Shown here piece after piece: positions 1 to 8,891 of a stretch of 53,381 nt of DNA. Position numbers and translations under genes: made by a program. The stretch is from Candidatus Omnitrophota bacterium (GTDB lineage Bacteria > Omnitrophota > Gorgyraeia > JABMSB01), in the NCBI GenBank assembly GCA_013202205.1, contig JABMSB010000053.1:65290-118670 (forward strand), read 5' to 3'. The notes under the pieces were generated by a model that saw only the letters and a program-made list of their open reading frames with translations, did no database searches and was not told the DNA's origin. Numbering within the stretch: position 1 is the first letter of the stretch; every line of letters starts with the position of its first letter.

Positions 1-1
1 T

Positions 2-277
2 AAATATATCGAAGAGGTAAAACCATGGGTCCTATCAAAAGAAGGCAAGAAGGGGGATCTTGAGAACGTAATTTATAACCTCGTTGAGACGCAGCGCATA
101 ACGACCGCTTCTCTTTGGCCCTTTATGCCGGGAACCTGCGAGACTATATGGAACCGCCTTGGGCTTAAAGGGAAGCCCTCGGATACGAAGTGTAAAGATA
201 TATCCGTCTGGGGCAAGACAAAACCGGGTGCCAAAGTAAATAAGGGTGCCCCGCTATTTCCGAGAATAGTAGATTAG
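2..277 (+). CDS. metG: Methionyl-tRNA synthetase, C-terminal fragment (5' end outside window)
   Basis: Open frame from position 2: KYIEEVKPWVLSKEGKKGDLENVIYNLVETQRITTASLWPFMPGTCETIWNRLGL...GAPLFPRIVD*; matches MetG anticodon-binding domain and its terminal LFPRI motif. Confidence 0.85.
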   Translation, partial: KYIEEVKPWVLSKEGKKGDLENVIYNLVETQRITTASLWPFMPGTCETIWNRLGLKGKPSDTKCKDISVWGKTKPGAKVNKGAPLFPRIVD

Positions 278-295
278 TGACGTTACAGATAGGTG

Positions 296-516
296 TAAAC
301 CAAAAAGAAGAATTTGTGAGCGAATTTGGAAATTTAGCATTTTATGAGTATTTTTTCGGTTTGGTTGCCTCAATTTTTTGTGGCGAAAAGGGCGGTGCAT
401 GTTTGAGCCGACACCAAAAAGGGTTCGGTGTCGGCGAGTTCACCGCCCCCGAAAAAAGGCGAAATAAAATGCGTTAAAAATTTCCTCATGAGCGAACAAA
501 TCTTCTTTTTGGTTTA
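296..516. repeat. Imperfect palindromic element with 14-15 bp perfect terminal inverted repeats (TAAACCAAAAAGAAG / CTTCTTTTTGGTTTA)
   Basis: Arms 297-310 and 502-515 are exact reverse complements. Internal blocks GGAAATTT, GCATTTTAT, TTTTTTCGG and GGGCGGTG also recur in inverted order; apex hairpin GCCGACACC(407-415)/GGTGTCGGC(427-435). Confidence 0.8.
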
Positions 517-532
517 AAGGGGATATAATAGT

Positions 533-1924
533 ATGTCATCCAACTCTAAAATAATCGACACACACGCCCATCTCGACTTTCCGCAATTCGATTCCGATCG
601 GCCCCAGGTGATAGAGAGGGCGAAGAAAGCGGGTGTGGAGTATATGGTGAATGTCGGCTCAAGCCTTGAGGGGAGCCGTCGTTCAGTAGAATTGGCAGGG
701 ATTTCAAAATTCATTTATGCCACCGTTGGCATACATCCACACGATGCCGCCAAGGTCGATGATAAGGTCTTTGCAGAACTTGAGCTATTGGCCAAGGGCG
801 AACGCGTCGTCGGCATAGGCGAGATCGGCCTCGATTATTACAAGAGTAAGGTGCCGAAGGGGCTGCAGCAGGAGGCCTTCAGGAGATTTTTAGATCTCGC
901 GGTGCGTTTAAAGCTGCCGGCTATAATCCATAATCGCGATGCGGATGACGATACGCTCACCATCCTAAAAGAATTTTCAGCCAAGGGGCTTAAGGGGGTC
1001 ATGCATTGTTTCTCGGGTGATGAGGAGTACCTCAAGGAATGTCTCGGACTCGGGCTTTATGTATCATTTACATGTAACATTACCTTCAAAAATGCCAAGC
1101 GATTGAGAGAGGTTTGTTGCAATACGCCTATCGAACGGTTGATGCTTGAGACGGATTGCCCATTCTTAGCGCCCCAGGTAGTACGCGGTTCAAGGAACGA
1201 ACCGGCAAACCTGAGATATTTAGTTGAACTCCTTGCGGAACTCAAAGGCCTCACAGTCGAGGATGTGGCACGCATAACCACCTATAATGCCAAGTCGTTC
1301 TTTTCCATCCCTCTTACCGATGTGGAGGCATTACCGCGGATAGCATACAACATAAGGGATTCGCTCTATCTGAACATAACAAATCGCTGCAGCAACGGAT
1401 GCAGCTTTTGCACCAGGGGGATTTCAGATTTTGTTAAGGGCCATAACTTAACGCTTGAGCGTGAACCAACGTTTGAGGAGGTTATCGCTGCCATGGGAGA
1501 TGTCAGCGCCTATAAGGAGATTGTCTTCTGTGGTTTTGGAGAACCGACCCTGAGACTCGACCTTATATGCCAGGTGGCTAAATATCTTAAAGAAAAGAGA
1601 GCTAAGGTCAGGCTGGTAACGAACGGCCATGGCAACCTTATCCACAAAAGATCGATCGTCTCAGACTTAAGGGCTATTATCGATAGGGTCTCAATCAGCC
1701 TCGATGTCGATTCGAAAGAGAAGTACCTTAAGATATGTAAGCCTCAGTTTGGGCCCGGGACTTACGATAATATAATAGATTTTATAAAGGAGTGTAAGAG
1801 TGCCGGGCTGGATGTAGAGGTGACCTGCCTGGACATAGAAGGCGTAAATATTAAAAAGTGTAAAGAACTGGCTAAGGGCCTGGGCGTAGAATTTCGCCAG
1901 AGACATTTGAACATGGTTGGATAA
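533..1924 (+). CDS. TatD family metal-dependent hydrolase fused to a C-terminal radical SAM domain
   Basis: N-term IIDTHAHLDFPQFD...GIHPHDA...GIGEIGLDYY...HNRDADDDT...LETDCPFLAP (TatD); C-term NITNRCSNGCSFCTRG (CX3CX2C radical SAM) and VFCGFGEPTLR. Confidence 0.9.
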   Translation: MSSNSKIIDTHAHLDFPQFDSDRPQVIERAKKAGVEYMVNVGSSLEGSRRSVELAGISKFIYATVGIHPHDAAKVDDKVFAELELLAKGERVVGIGEIGLDYYKSKVPKGLQQEAFRRFLDLAVRLKLPAIIHNRDADDDTLTILKEFSAKGLKGVMHCFSGDEEYLKECLGLGLYVSFTCNITFKNAKRLREVCCNTPIERLMLETDCPFLAPQVVRGSRNEPANLRYLVELLAELKGLTVEDVARITTYNAKSFFSIPLTDVEALPRIAYNIRDSLYLNITNRCSNGCSFCTRGISDFVKGHNLTLEREPTFEEVIAAMGDVSAYKEIVFCGFGEPTLRLDLICQVAKYLKEKRAKVRLVTNGHGNLIHKRSIVSDLRAIIDRVSISLDVDSKEKYLKICKPQFGPGTYDNIIDFIKECKSAGLDVEVTCLDIEGVNIKKCKELAKGLGVEFRQRHLNMVG

Positions 1925-1961
1925 ATAAACGCGGATCGATTCTTGTTGAAGAGGATGTGGT

Positions 1962-3047
1962 ATGAATAATATGTTGCAAAGAATAAGAAAGTTTATAGCC
2001 AGGGAAAGGTTCTATGTGCTCTTGCTTTCTTTTGTTGTCATGGTGCAGGTGGGTGCGTATTTAGCAGAAAGGATAGCGCCGCCTGAGGCAGAAAAGCAAG
2101 AGGTTGTAGTCCAGGAAAAAATCGAATCTCAGACTGAGCAGCCCTCAAATGATGAGGATATGAGGAACCAGCTGCAAGAGGCATTTGCCGAGAGGCCCCG
2201 TCTTGCAATGGTCTTTGGGCTCTTGATGGGCATAATAGCGCTCGCTTTCCTCATGGGGCTCTGCGTCGATATATTGATGCTCTACAAATCAGAACGGTTC
2301 CAGATCATGGGGAATTTTGCAGGCGTGCCTTATGTTGCCTGGTCCATCTGGGACGTAGCTAAGGTTGCGATACTCTTTCTCTTCTTTGGCCATGCGCTCA
2401 TAATAGCAGAATCAGGCTTCTCCGCCATCTTTCCGTTTCTGGAGGTTGACAATGTCAGGATGATACTCAATTCGACAATCATGGATGGCCTTGCCATCTT
2501 TTTCATCATCTATATAATACGAAAAGAATACGGGGAGGATTTGAGCAAACTCGGGATAAGCTTTAAGAACTTCTTTAAGAACATATTTGTGGGCGTACTC
2601 AGCTATATAGCGGCTGTCCCCATTCTTATAGGGCTTCTCCTCCTGGTCATATTTGTAGTGAAGCTGACCCATTATGAACCACCGCCCCAGCCTATACTCG
2701 AGCTTTTGGTTAAGGAAGAGTCCCAAAAGCTTTTCCTCTATTCAATATTCTTCGTTGCCATGATAGGCCCGATACTGGAGGAGATATTCTTCCGCGGATT
2801 TATGTATACGGCAATTAAGAAACGTTTCGGTATGTGGGGGGCGCTGCTCATTACCTCATTTCTCTTCTCTGCATTACACGCGAACTGGGTCGGGTTTCTG
2901 CCTATAATGGCGCTCGGTATGTTGCTTGCCTATCTTTATGAGAAGACAGGGTCTTTGAGCGCTTCCATAGCCGTCCATATTATGCATAATTTCGGTATGT
3001 CACTCTTTATCCTGTTTATCAGAGAGCTGGGCGTGAGGGGGATATAG
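1962..3047 (+). CDS. CPBP family intramembrane metalloprotease
   Basis: Multi-pass membrane protein with GPILEEIFFRGFMYTAIKKRFG and SALHANWVGF (CPBP/Abi motifs). Confidence 0.85.
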   Translation: MNNMLQRIRKFIARERFYVLLLSFVVMVQVGAYLAERIAPPEAEKQEVVVQEKIESQTEQPSNDEDMRNQLQEAFAERPRLAMVFGLLMGIIALAFLMGLCVDILMLYKSERFQIMGNFAGVPYVAWSIWDVAKVAILFLFFGHALIIAESGFSAIFPFLEVDNVRMILNSTIMDGLAIFFIIYIIRKEYGEDLSKLGISFKNFFKNIFVGVLSYIAAVPILIGLLLLVIFVVKLTHYEPPPQPILELLVKEESQKLFLYSIFFVAMIGPILEEIFFRGFMYTAIKKRFGMWGALLITSFLFSALHANWVGFLPIMALGMLLAYLYEKTGSLSASIAVHIMHNFGMSLFILFIRELGVRGI

Positions 3048-4156
3048 TGGAGGAGAGGGCTCAGGTCGCGGCTGTAAAGTGTACGGATTACTCCCAGGAG
3101 AATCTTCGTCCGGCAATGGAGAGGGCGCTCGGTTTAATAGGTTTTTTCCAGGGGCGAATCAAGCCCGGCATGAGTGTCTTGGTCAAGCCCAATCTTTTGA
3201 CCATGCGAAAACCGGAAGACGGGGTTACGACGCACCCGGAGTTTGTCCGGTGCGTGGTCAGGATTCTTAAAGAGAGAGGGCTAATCGTCAGGATAGGGGA
3301 TAGCCCGTCTGGTGATGGACGCAATATAGAGAAGATCTACCAGACAAGCGGTATCAAAAGAGTGGCCGATGAAGAAGGCGCAGAGCTCCTCAAGTTCGAC
3401 ATGGCAAAAGAGATTAAAGGCATTCCGATAGCAAAGGCGGTATTGGATGCGGACCTCTTTATCTCTTTGCCTAAATTCAAAACACACGGCATTACCATAT
3501 TGACCGCAGGGATAAAGAATGTCTTTGGCGCGGTATCCGGCCTGTCGAAATCCGAATTGCACGGCCGCTTTCCTAAATCTGAGGAGTTTGTCCATGAACT
3601 GGCAAAGATATATGGACATTGCAAGCCGCACCTTACGATACTCGACGGGATAGTCTGCATGGAGGGCGCTGGCCCGGCAAATGGTCAGTTGAGAGAGGCA
3701 AATCTTATCCTTGCCTCGGAAGATGGTGTGGCCTTGGATAGTATTCTGGCACAATCGATCGGCATCGATCCGATGAAGCTTCCTATGATAAAGGAAGCAG
3801 CCGCTATAGATGCAGGAGTAGCCGATCCTGAAAGAATAGATCTCCTTGGTGAAGAGATGGGAAATATTAAATTAAGGGGTTTTAAGTTGCCTCGTATTCA
3901 CCTTACGGATATTTTACCCCATTTCTTCTTGAGGTTGCTGCTAAAACTTGTGAAATTCAGGATAGAATTGGTTGACGACAAGTGCTGCCGGTGTAAATTG
4001 TGTGAAGGAAATTGCCCTGTTAAGGCAATAGATATAGATGGTGGGCTGAAAGTCAACAAACAAAGATGCACTCTGTGCCTATGTTGTTATGAGATATGCC
4101 CGTACGGAGCTGTAAACTTGAAAAAGAGTCTTCTCGCAAAGTTATTGTGGGGATAA
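3047..4156 (+). CDS. DUF362 domain protein with C-terminal 4Fe-4S ferredoxin domain
   Basis: N-term VLVKPNLLTMRKPEDGVTTHPEFV and ISLPKFKTHGITILTAGIKNVFG; C-term CCRCKLCEGNCPVKAI...CTLCLCCYEICPYGAV. Confidence 0.88.
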   Translation: MEERAQVAAVKCTDYSQENLRPAMERALGLIGFFQGRIKPGMSVLVKPNLLTMRKPEDGVTTHPEFVRCVVRILKERGLIVRIGDSPSGDGRNIEKIYQTSGIKRVADEEGAELLKFDMAKEIKGIPIAKAVLDADLFISLPKFKTHGITILTAGIKNVFGAVSGLSKSELHGRFPKSEEFVHELAKIYGHCKPHLTILDGIVCMEGAGPANGQLREANLILASEDGVALDSILAQSIGIDPMKLPMIKEAAAIDAGVADPERIDLLGEEMGNIKLRGFKLPRIHLTDILPHFFLRLLLKLVKFRIELVDDKCCRCKLCEGNCPVKAIDIDGGLKVNKQRCTLCLCCYEICPYGAVNLKKSLLAKLLWG

Positions 4157-4197
4157 GACCGGACTTGAAAACTTAATAATCCAAAAGGGGAGATGAG

Positions 4198-5247
4198 ATG
4201 CCTGTTCCGACGATAGAATGGAAGAATAGGAAAGTAAGGATAGTGGACCAGACGTTGCTTCCGGGCAAACTAAAATTTATCTACTGTTCTGATGTGAAGG
4301 CCCTTTGGCGAGCCATAAAGATTTTGCAGGTCAGGGGTGCGCCGGCTATTGGAATAGCAGCTGCCATGGGGGTAGTCTTAGGCGTACAAGATTCTAAGGC
4401 AAAGAATTTTTCCTCATTTAAAAGAGACCTGAACAAGGTTATCAAATATCTCGCCACATCACGCCCTACTGCCGTCAACCTATTCTGGGGGCTTGAGAGG
4501 ATGCGAAGGAAGGCTTATAAGAATAAGAGACTCTCTATCACCCGGCTTAAGAAGGCCCTTTTGTCGGAGGCGCTCGATATCCTTAAAGAGGACAAAGTAC
4601 GGTGTAGGCGAATGGGAGCCTATGGCGCAAGATTAGTAAGGAAGGGCGACAGGATACTTACCCATTGCAATGCAGGCGGCCTTGCGACTGCCGATTATGG
4701 TACTGCGCTGGGGGTGCTCTTTCGCGCGCATAAAGAGGGCAAGCGCATAAAGGTATATGCAGATGAGACACGCCCTCTCTTGCAGGGTGCGCGTTTGACA
4801 GCATGGGAGCTTAAGAACGCAGGAATAGACGTAACGCTGCTTTGCGATGACATGGCCGCATCCTTGATGAATACCAGAGGGGTAGATAAGGTGATAGTCG
4901 GCGCTGACAGGATAGCGGCAAACGGAGATGCGGCAAATAAGATAGGTACATATTCTTTAGCCGTATTGGCCAGATACCACAGGATACCGTTTTATGTAGT
5001 TGCCCCTTCCTCGACATTCGATTTTGATCTACGCAGCGGGAAAGAGATACCGATAGAGGAGCGTGGCAGTGAAGAGGTTACGCAATTCGCCGGGGTTCGT
5101 ACTGCACCCAAAGGCGTCAAGACTTATTGTCCGGCATTCGACGTAACTCCCGCAGAGTTGATCACCGCCATCATAACCGAAGAAGGCATATTCAGAAAAC
5201 CATTTACGAAAACCTTAAAGAAATTAAAGAAGGTTGTGTCTTGTTGA
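4198..5247 (+). CDS. mtnA: S-methyl-5-thioribose-1-phosphate isomerase
   Basis: ILQVRGAPAIGIAAAMG, THCNAGGLATADYGTALGV, ADETRPLLQGARLTAWEL, VIVGADRIAANGDAANKIGTYSLA. Confidence 0.92.
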   Translation: MPVPTIEWKNRKVRIVDQTLLPGKLKFIYCSDVKALWRAIKILQVRGAPAIGIAAAMGVVLGVQDSKAKNFSSFKRDLNKVIKYLATSRPTAVNLFWGLERMRRKAYKNKRLSITRLKKALLSEALDILKEDKVRCRRMGAYGARLVRKGDRILTHCNAGGLATADYGTALGVLFRAHKEGKRIKVYADETRPLLQGARLTAWELKNAGIDVTLLCDDMAASLMNTRGVDKVIVGADRIAANGDAANKIGTYSLAVLARYHRIPFYVVAPSSTFDFDLRSGKEIPIEERGSEEVTQFAGVRTAPKGVKTYCPAFDVTPAELITAIITEEGIFRKPFTKTLKKLKKVVSC

Positions 5248-6167
5248 GCAAGGGTACATCAAAGAGAAGCGGCGAGGAGAAGCTGATCGCCGATATTTCT
5301 AAAATTGTCGGTCAACAGGGCCGGGATGTCATCTCGGGCATAGGCGACGATTGCGCTGTTATAAGATATAGGCCCGGAAGGTATCTCCTCCTGGCCCAGG
5401 ATATGTTAATAGACGGTGTCCACTTCGAGTTGTCTGAGGTGACGCCGCAGGAGATCGGCCACAAGGCCCTCGCGGTAAATTTGAGCGATATAGCTGCCAT
5501 GGCCGGCACACCTAAATATGCGCTTGTCTCCCTTGGCCTGCCAAAAAGGGTGTCGAGATCTTTTGTGATCAATCTATATAAAGGCATGAGACGCCTTGGC
5601 TGCCGTTTCGGTGTAGAGATAGTAGGCGGGGATACTAATAGGTCAAAGGCATTGGTTGTGGACGTGACAATCGTAGGGGAGGTACGCCAAGATAACCTGG
5701 TTCTCCGTCGGGGTGCTAAGCCGGGAGATGCTATATATGTTACGGGCACACTTGGTGGTTCCGGCGGGGGTAAGCACTTGAATTTTATTCCCCGCATAAA
5801 TGAAGCGCAGACCTTAAAGAGGTTCGTGGACCTCCATTCGATGATAGACATATCCGATGGCGTGGCAAAGGATTTAGTCCATCTGATAAGAGGAGAGAAC
5901 CTCGGCGCAATTATCGAAGAGGATAAGATCCCGATATCCAAAGGATGCAACAGTATCGAGAAAGCCCTTACAGAGGGAGAGGATTTCGAACTCCTCTTTA
6001 CCGTATCCAAGTCGGATTCAGGCCGATTAGAAAAGAAGAGCAGGCGGCTCTTATCCATACCCGTGACAAGGATAGGGGAGATCGTAAAGCGCCCCGCATC
6101 GATAAGGATACGAAGAAAAAACGGGAACATAAGAAGCTTGAAACAAAAAGGATTTTCACATTTTTAA
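5241..6167 (+). CDS. thiL: Thiamine-monophosphate kinase (start probably TTG at 5241/5244, not 5127)
   Basis: GIGDDCAVIRY...LAQDMLIDGVHFELSEVTPQEIGHKALAVNLSDIAAMAGTP; ORF upstream of 5241 lies out of frame inside mtnA; AAGAAGG Shine-Dalgarno at about 5226. Confidence 0.88.
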   Translation: MLSKGTSKRSGEEKLIADISKIVGQQGRDVISGIGDDCAVIRYRPGRYLLLAQDMLIDGVHFELSEVTPQEIGHKALAVNLSDIAAMAGTPKYALVSLGLPKRVSRSFVINLYKGMRRLGCRFGVEIVGGDTNRSKALVVDVTIVGEVRQDNLVLRRGAKPGDAIYVTGTLGGSGGGKHLNFIPRINEAQTLKRFVDLHSMIDISDGVAKDLVHLIRGENLGAIIEEDKIPISKGCNSIEKALTEGEDFELLFTVSKSDSGRLEKKSRRLLSIPVTRIGEIVKRPASIRIRRKNGNIRSLKQKGFSHF

Positions 6168-6171
6168 ATAG

Positions 6172-6627
6172 ATGAAGATAATCAAGACGAAGAGTCCGGC
6201 CGAAACGATCGCGTTGGGCAAGAGGATAGGAAGATTGGCGGGCCCCGGAGATGTTATAGCCCTAATCGGCGATCTTGGAAGCGGCAAGACTACGATAACG
6301 AAAGGCCTGGCCTCCGGCGCGGGTGTTGAGAATAAAAATTCCGTATTGAGCCCTTCGTTTGTATTGATCAAGGAGTACCATGGCAGGATGCCCGTATACC
6401 ACATGGATATCTATAGGCTTGACGAGAGAAGCGCGATAGATTCCCTTGGGTATGAAGAGTATATATACGGGAATGGCCTTGCGATAATCGAATGGGCGGA
6501 TAAGGTAAAGGATATATTGCCGCCCGCTTTTTTGAAGGTCGAACTCGAGGTAGCCGGTAAAGATAAGCGCATAATAAAATTAGTCCCTCACGGTGAGCGT
6601 TTTAAAAAAATAGTAAATCATCTATAA
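6172..6627 (+). CDS. tsaE: tRNA threonylcarbamoyladenosine biosynthesis ATPase TsaE
   Basis: IALIGDLGSGKTTITKGLASGAG...SPSFVLIKEYHGRMPVYHMDIYRL...IIEWADK. Confidence 0.93.
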   Translation: MKIIKTKSPAETIALGKRIGRLAGPGDVIALIGDLGSGKTTITKGLASGAGVENKNSVLSPSFVLIKEYHGRMPVYHMDIYRLDERSAIDSLGYEEYIYGNGLAIIEWADKVKDILPPAFLKVELEVAGKDKRIIKLVPHGERFKKIVNHL

Positions 6628-6644
6628 GGTCGATCTGTTATAAT

Positions 6645-7340
6645 ATGAGAGTATTAGGTATAGAGACATCGAACCCGATTTTGAGCGCCGCATTGCTCGA
6701 CGGCAATGAGATCATAGCAGAGCGGGCTGAGGAGACCGGCATGAAGCACTCCTCGCATCTTGTTCCCATGATAGATGAGATCTTAAAGAAGTGCGATCTC
6801 AGCTTAAATGAGATAGACGGGATAGCCGTCAGTAATGGCCCGGGTTCTTTCACAGGCCTCAGGGTGGGGGTTACGACCGCAAAGGCACTGGCTATAGCCG
6901 TCAATAAACCCCTGGTGGCCGTCTCAAGCTTGATCGTGTTGGCAGAGAGCGTATCCTGTGTCGATGAAAAGATCTGCACGCTCATCGATGCGAAAAGGAA
7001 TCGTGTATATATAGCCCTATTTGTATGGGAGCGAAATAAACTTAAGAGATTGGTGAAAGACTCTCTTATGTTGATAGACGATATCCATAAAATAAAGGAG
7101 CTCTCGGGAAAGGTCTTATTTATCGGGGATGGCGCAGGCCTTTACAAGGACAAGATACAAGATTGCGCTAAGGTAAAAGTTTTATTCCCGGAAAAGTTAC
7201 TAAACTATCCGCAAGCCGGCTTTGTGGCAAAGCTGGGCCTTGCGGCATTAAAAAAGGGTAAGCATAGTGATCCATATAAACTTACCCCAACCTATCTATA
7301 TCCTAAAACATGCAGCATAAAGAAGAGACAAAAAAAATAG
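6645..7340 (+). CDS. tsaB: tRNA threonylcarbamoyladenosine biosynthesis protein TsaB
   Basis: MRVLGIETSNPILSAALLDG...HSSHLVPMIDEIL...GIAVSNGPGSFTGLRVGVTTAKALA. Confidence 0.92.
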   Translation: MRVLGIETSNPILSAALLDGNEIIAERAEETGMKHSSHLVPMIDEILKKCDLSLNEIDGIAVSNGPGSFTGLRVGVTTAKALAIAVNKPLVAVSSLIVLAESVSCVDEKICTLIDAKRNRVYIALFVWERNKLKRLVKDSLMLIDDIHKIKELSGKVLFIGDGAGLYKDKIQDCAKVKVLFPEKLLNYPQAGFVAKLGLAALKKGKHSDPYKLTPTYLYPKTCSIKKRQKK

Positions 7341-7384
7341 GCGCGATCCATTCACCGGCTTACCGCAAAAAGGATGTGGGTGAC

Positions 7385-8536
7385 ATGGGGATAGGTCTCT
7401 TCCGTCCTACCTGGGCCGAAGTCGATCTCGATGCCATAAGGCACAACCTCCGTACCGTCAGGTCGCTTGTGCGTCCCGACACCAAGGTCCTCGTAGTCGT
7501 TAAAGCAAATGCATATGGCCACGGGTTGGTCGACATATCACAGACAGCATCAGAAGGTGGGGCTGATTACCTCGGTGTCGCTACGATCGAAGAAGGCCTT
7601 ACGCTGAGAAGGTCGGGCGTAAAGACCCCCATACTCCTTCTCGGGTCGGCTACTACCAAACAAGGGGCATTAGACGCCGCTTTAGAAAATTCTATAACAT
7701 TAACGGTATATACCATCGATCTCGCAACCGCGCTTAATCGACGGGCAGAGGCGCTGGGGCTCCATCATGTGCCATTTCACATCAAAGTCGATACAGGGAT
7801 GGGCAGGATAGGTTTAGCCTGGCGCAATACCATCAAATTTGTAAATACGGTTCGGAATTTCGGGCGCCTCAAGATAGAAGGGATATATACGCATTTTCCT
7901 TCAGCGGATAATGACGAGAGCGCAGATTTTACCAATAAGCAGATAGAGATCTTCGATTCGCTCCTTAAAGAATTAGAAGAGATGGGAATAAATATCCCTT
8001 ATCGGCATGCAGCGAATAGTATCGGATTGGTAGATTTTAAGGAGAGCCACCTCTCCATGGTGAGGCCCGGCATATTAATATATGGCATAGTGCCCAAGAA
8101 GGGGCTCCATAAAAGGATATATGTGAAACCCGCAATGAGCCTTAAGACGCGCATAGTCTATCTAAAACATGTTGACGCAGGTACAAGCATTAGCTACGGC
8201 CGTACTTATACGACCAAGAAGGCTACGCGCATAGCCACTATACCAATAGGTTACGGCGATGGATATACGAGGTCTTTGTCGAACAAGGCCCATGTATTGA
8301 TACGCGGACGCCTCTTACCCCTTGTAGGCCGCGTAACCATGGATCAGTGCATGATAGATGTAGGTGGCTTAGATGAAGTCAAGGTAGGAGATGAGGTAGT
8401 ATTGATCGGCAGCCAAAAGGGAGGAGTAATAACCGCAGAAGAGATTGCAGAGTTGGCAAACACCATACCGTACGAGATAGTATGCTCCTTAAACAATAGA
8501 ATCCCCCGCATATACAAACATATATCTCCAAAATAA
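7385..8536 (+). CDS. alr: Alanine racemase (ATG 7385 preferred over ORF start 7310)
   Basis: RPTWAEVDLDAIRHNLRTVRSLV...VVKANAYGHGLVDIS...VDTGMGRIGL...GYGDGYTRSLSN...DQCMIDVGG. Confidence 0.93.
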   Translation: MGIGLFRPTWAEVDLDAIRHNLRTVRSLVRPDTKVLVVVKANAYGHGLVDISQTASEGGADYLGVATIEEGLTLRRSGVKTPILLLGSATTKQGALDAALENSITLTVYTIDLATALNRRAEALGLHHVPFHIKVDTGMGRIGLAWRNTIKFVNTVRNFGRLKIEGIYTHFPSADNDESADFTNKQIEIFDSLLKELEEMGINIPYRHAANSIGLVDFKESHLSMVRPGILIYGIVPKKGLHKRIYVKPAMSLKTRIVYLKHVDAGTSISYGRTYTTKKATRIATIPIGYGDGYTRSLSNKAHVLIRGRLLPLVGRVTMDQCMIDVGGLDEVKVGDEVVLIGSQKGGVITAEEIAELANTIPYEIVCSLNNRIPRIYKHISPK

Positions 8537-8537
8537 T

Positions 8538-8573
8538 TTTCCTAATTCGCTCACAAGCCCTTCTTTTTGGTTT
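8538..8573. repeat. Dispersed half copy of the 296-516 element arm
   Basis: TTTCCTAATTCGCTCACAAGCCCTTCTTTTTGGTTT; its reverse complement AAACCAAAAAGAAGGGCTTGTGAGCGAATTAGGAAA aligns to 297-332 (AAACCAAAAAGAAGAATTTGTGAGCGAATTTGGAAA). Confidence 0.75.
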
Positions 8574-8625
8574 CGTCTGTTAATTATCCCCTCAAATATA
8601 ATACGGACTATTTTCAGAAAAGAGT

Positions 8626-8655
8626 TGACAGAATATTATCAAATAGTATATACTT
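8626..8655 (+). promoter_or_regulatory. Sigma70-like promoter TTGACA-N18-TATACT (or TTGACA-N16-TATATA)
   Basis: TTGACA 8626-8631; TATACT 8650-8655; in the alr-HTH intergenic region. Confidence 0.65.
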
Positions 8656-8676
8656 ATATCAAATACTATCAAGTAT
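8638..8676 (+). promoter_or_regulatory. Three TATCAA(A/G)TA iterons, starts at 8638, 8658 and 8668 (20 and 10 bp spacing)
   Basis: TATCAAATA 8638-8646, TATCAAATA 8658-8666, TATCAAGTA 8668-8676, overlapping the promoter. Confidence 0.55.
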
Positions 8677-8705
8677 ACGAAAGGCCTATTAAGGAGGGCT
8701 TCAGA

Positions 8706-8891
8706 GTGATACAGGAGAAATATTATACAGCGCGCGGAGCGGCCCAGGCCCTTGGCATATCTAAGCAGACTTTAGTTAGATATGAAGCCAAGGGTTTTTT
8801 TCCAAAGGCTAAGCGCAATACTCTGAACAGGTGGAGAGAGTATACGGCCAAGGATATAGAGCGCCTCAGAAAGATGATGGGAAGGGGCTAA
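8706..8891 (+). CDS. Small MerR-like HTH DNA-binding protein (GTG start; TAAGGAGG Shine-Dalgarno)
   Basis: YYTARGAAQALGISKQTLVRYEAKGFFPKAKRN...WREYTAKDIERLRKMM; ORF start 8625 would overlap the -35 box. Confidence 0.75.
   Translation: MIQEKYYTARGAAQALGISKQTLVRYEAKGFFPKAKRNTLNRWREYTAKDIERLRKMMGRG

Noticed and set aside
277-477. 66-aa + strand ORF after metG
   Set aside because: Lies largely inside the palindromic element, begins at the metG stop codon, has no SD and no recognisable product; better explained as repeat sequence.
5312-6130. 272-aa minus-strand ORF opposite thiL, and similar antisense ORFs (30524-31282, 37813-38532, 40823-41560, 28582-29292)
   Set aside because: Shadow ORFs fully overlapping well-supported genes; low-complexity Ser/Arg/Ile-rich translations with no family signature.
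8625-8705. N-terminal extension of the HTH ORF from TTG 8625
   Set aside because: The putative start overlaps a TTGACA -35 box and iterons; GTG 8706 has a strong TAAGGAGG SD.
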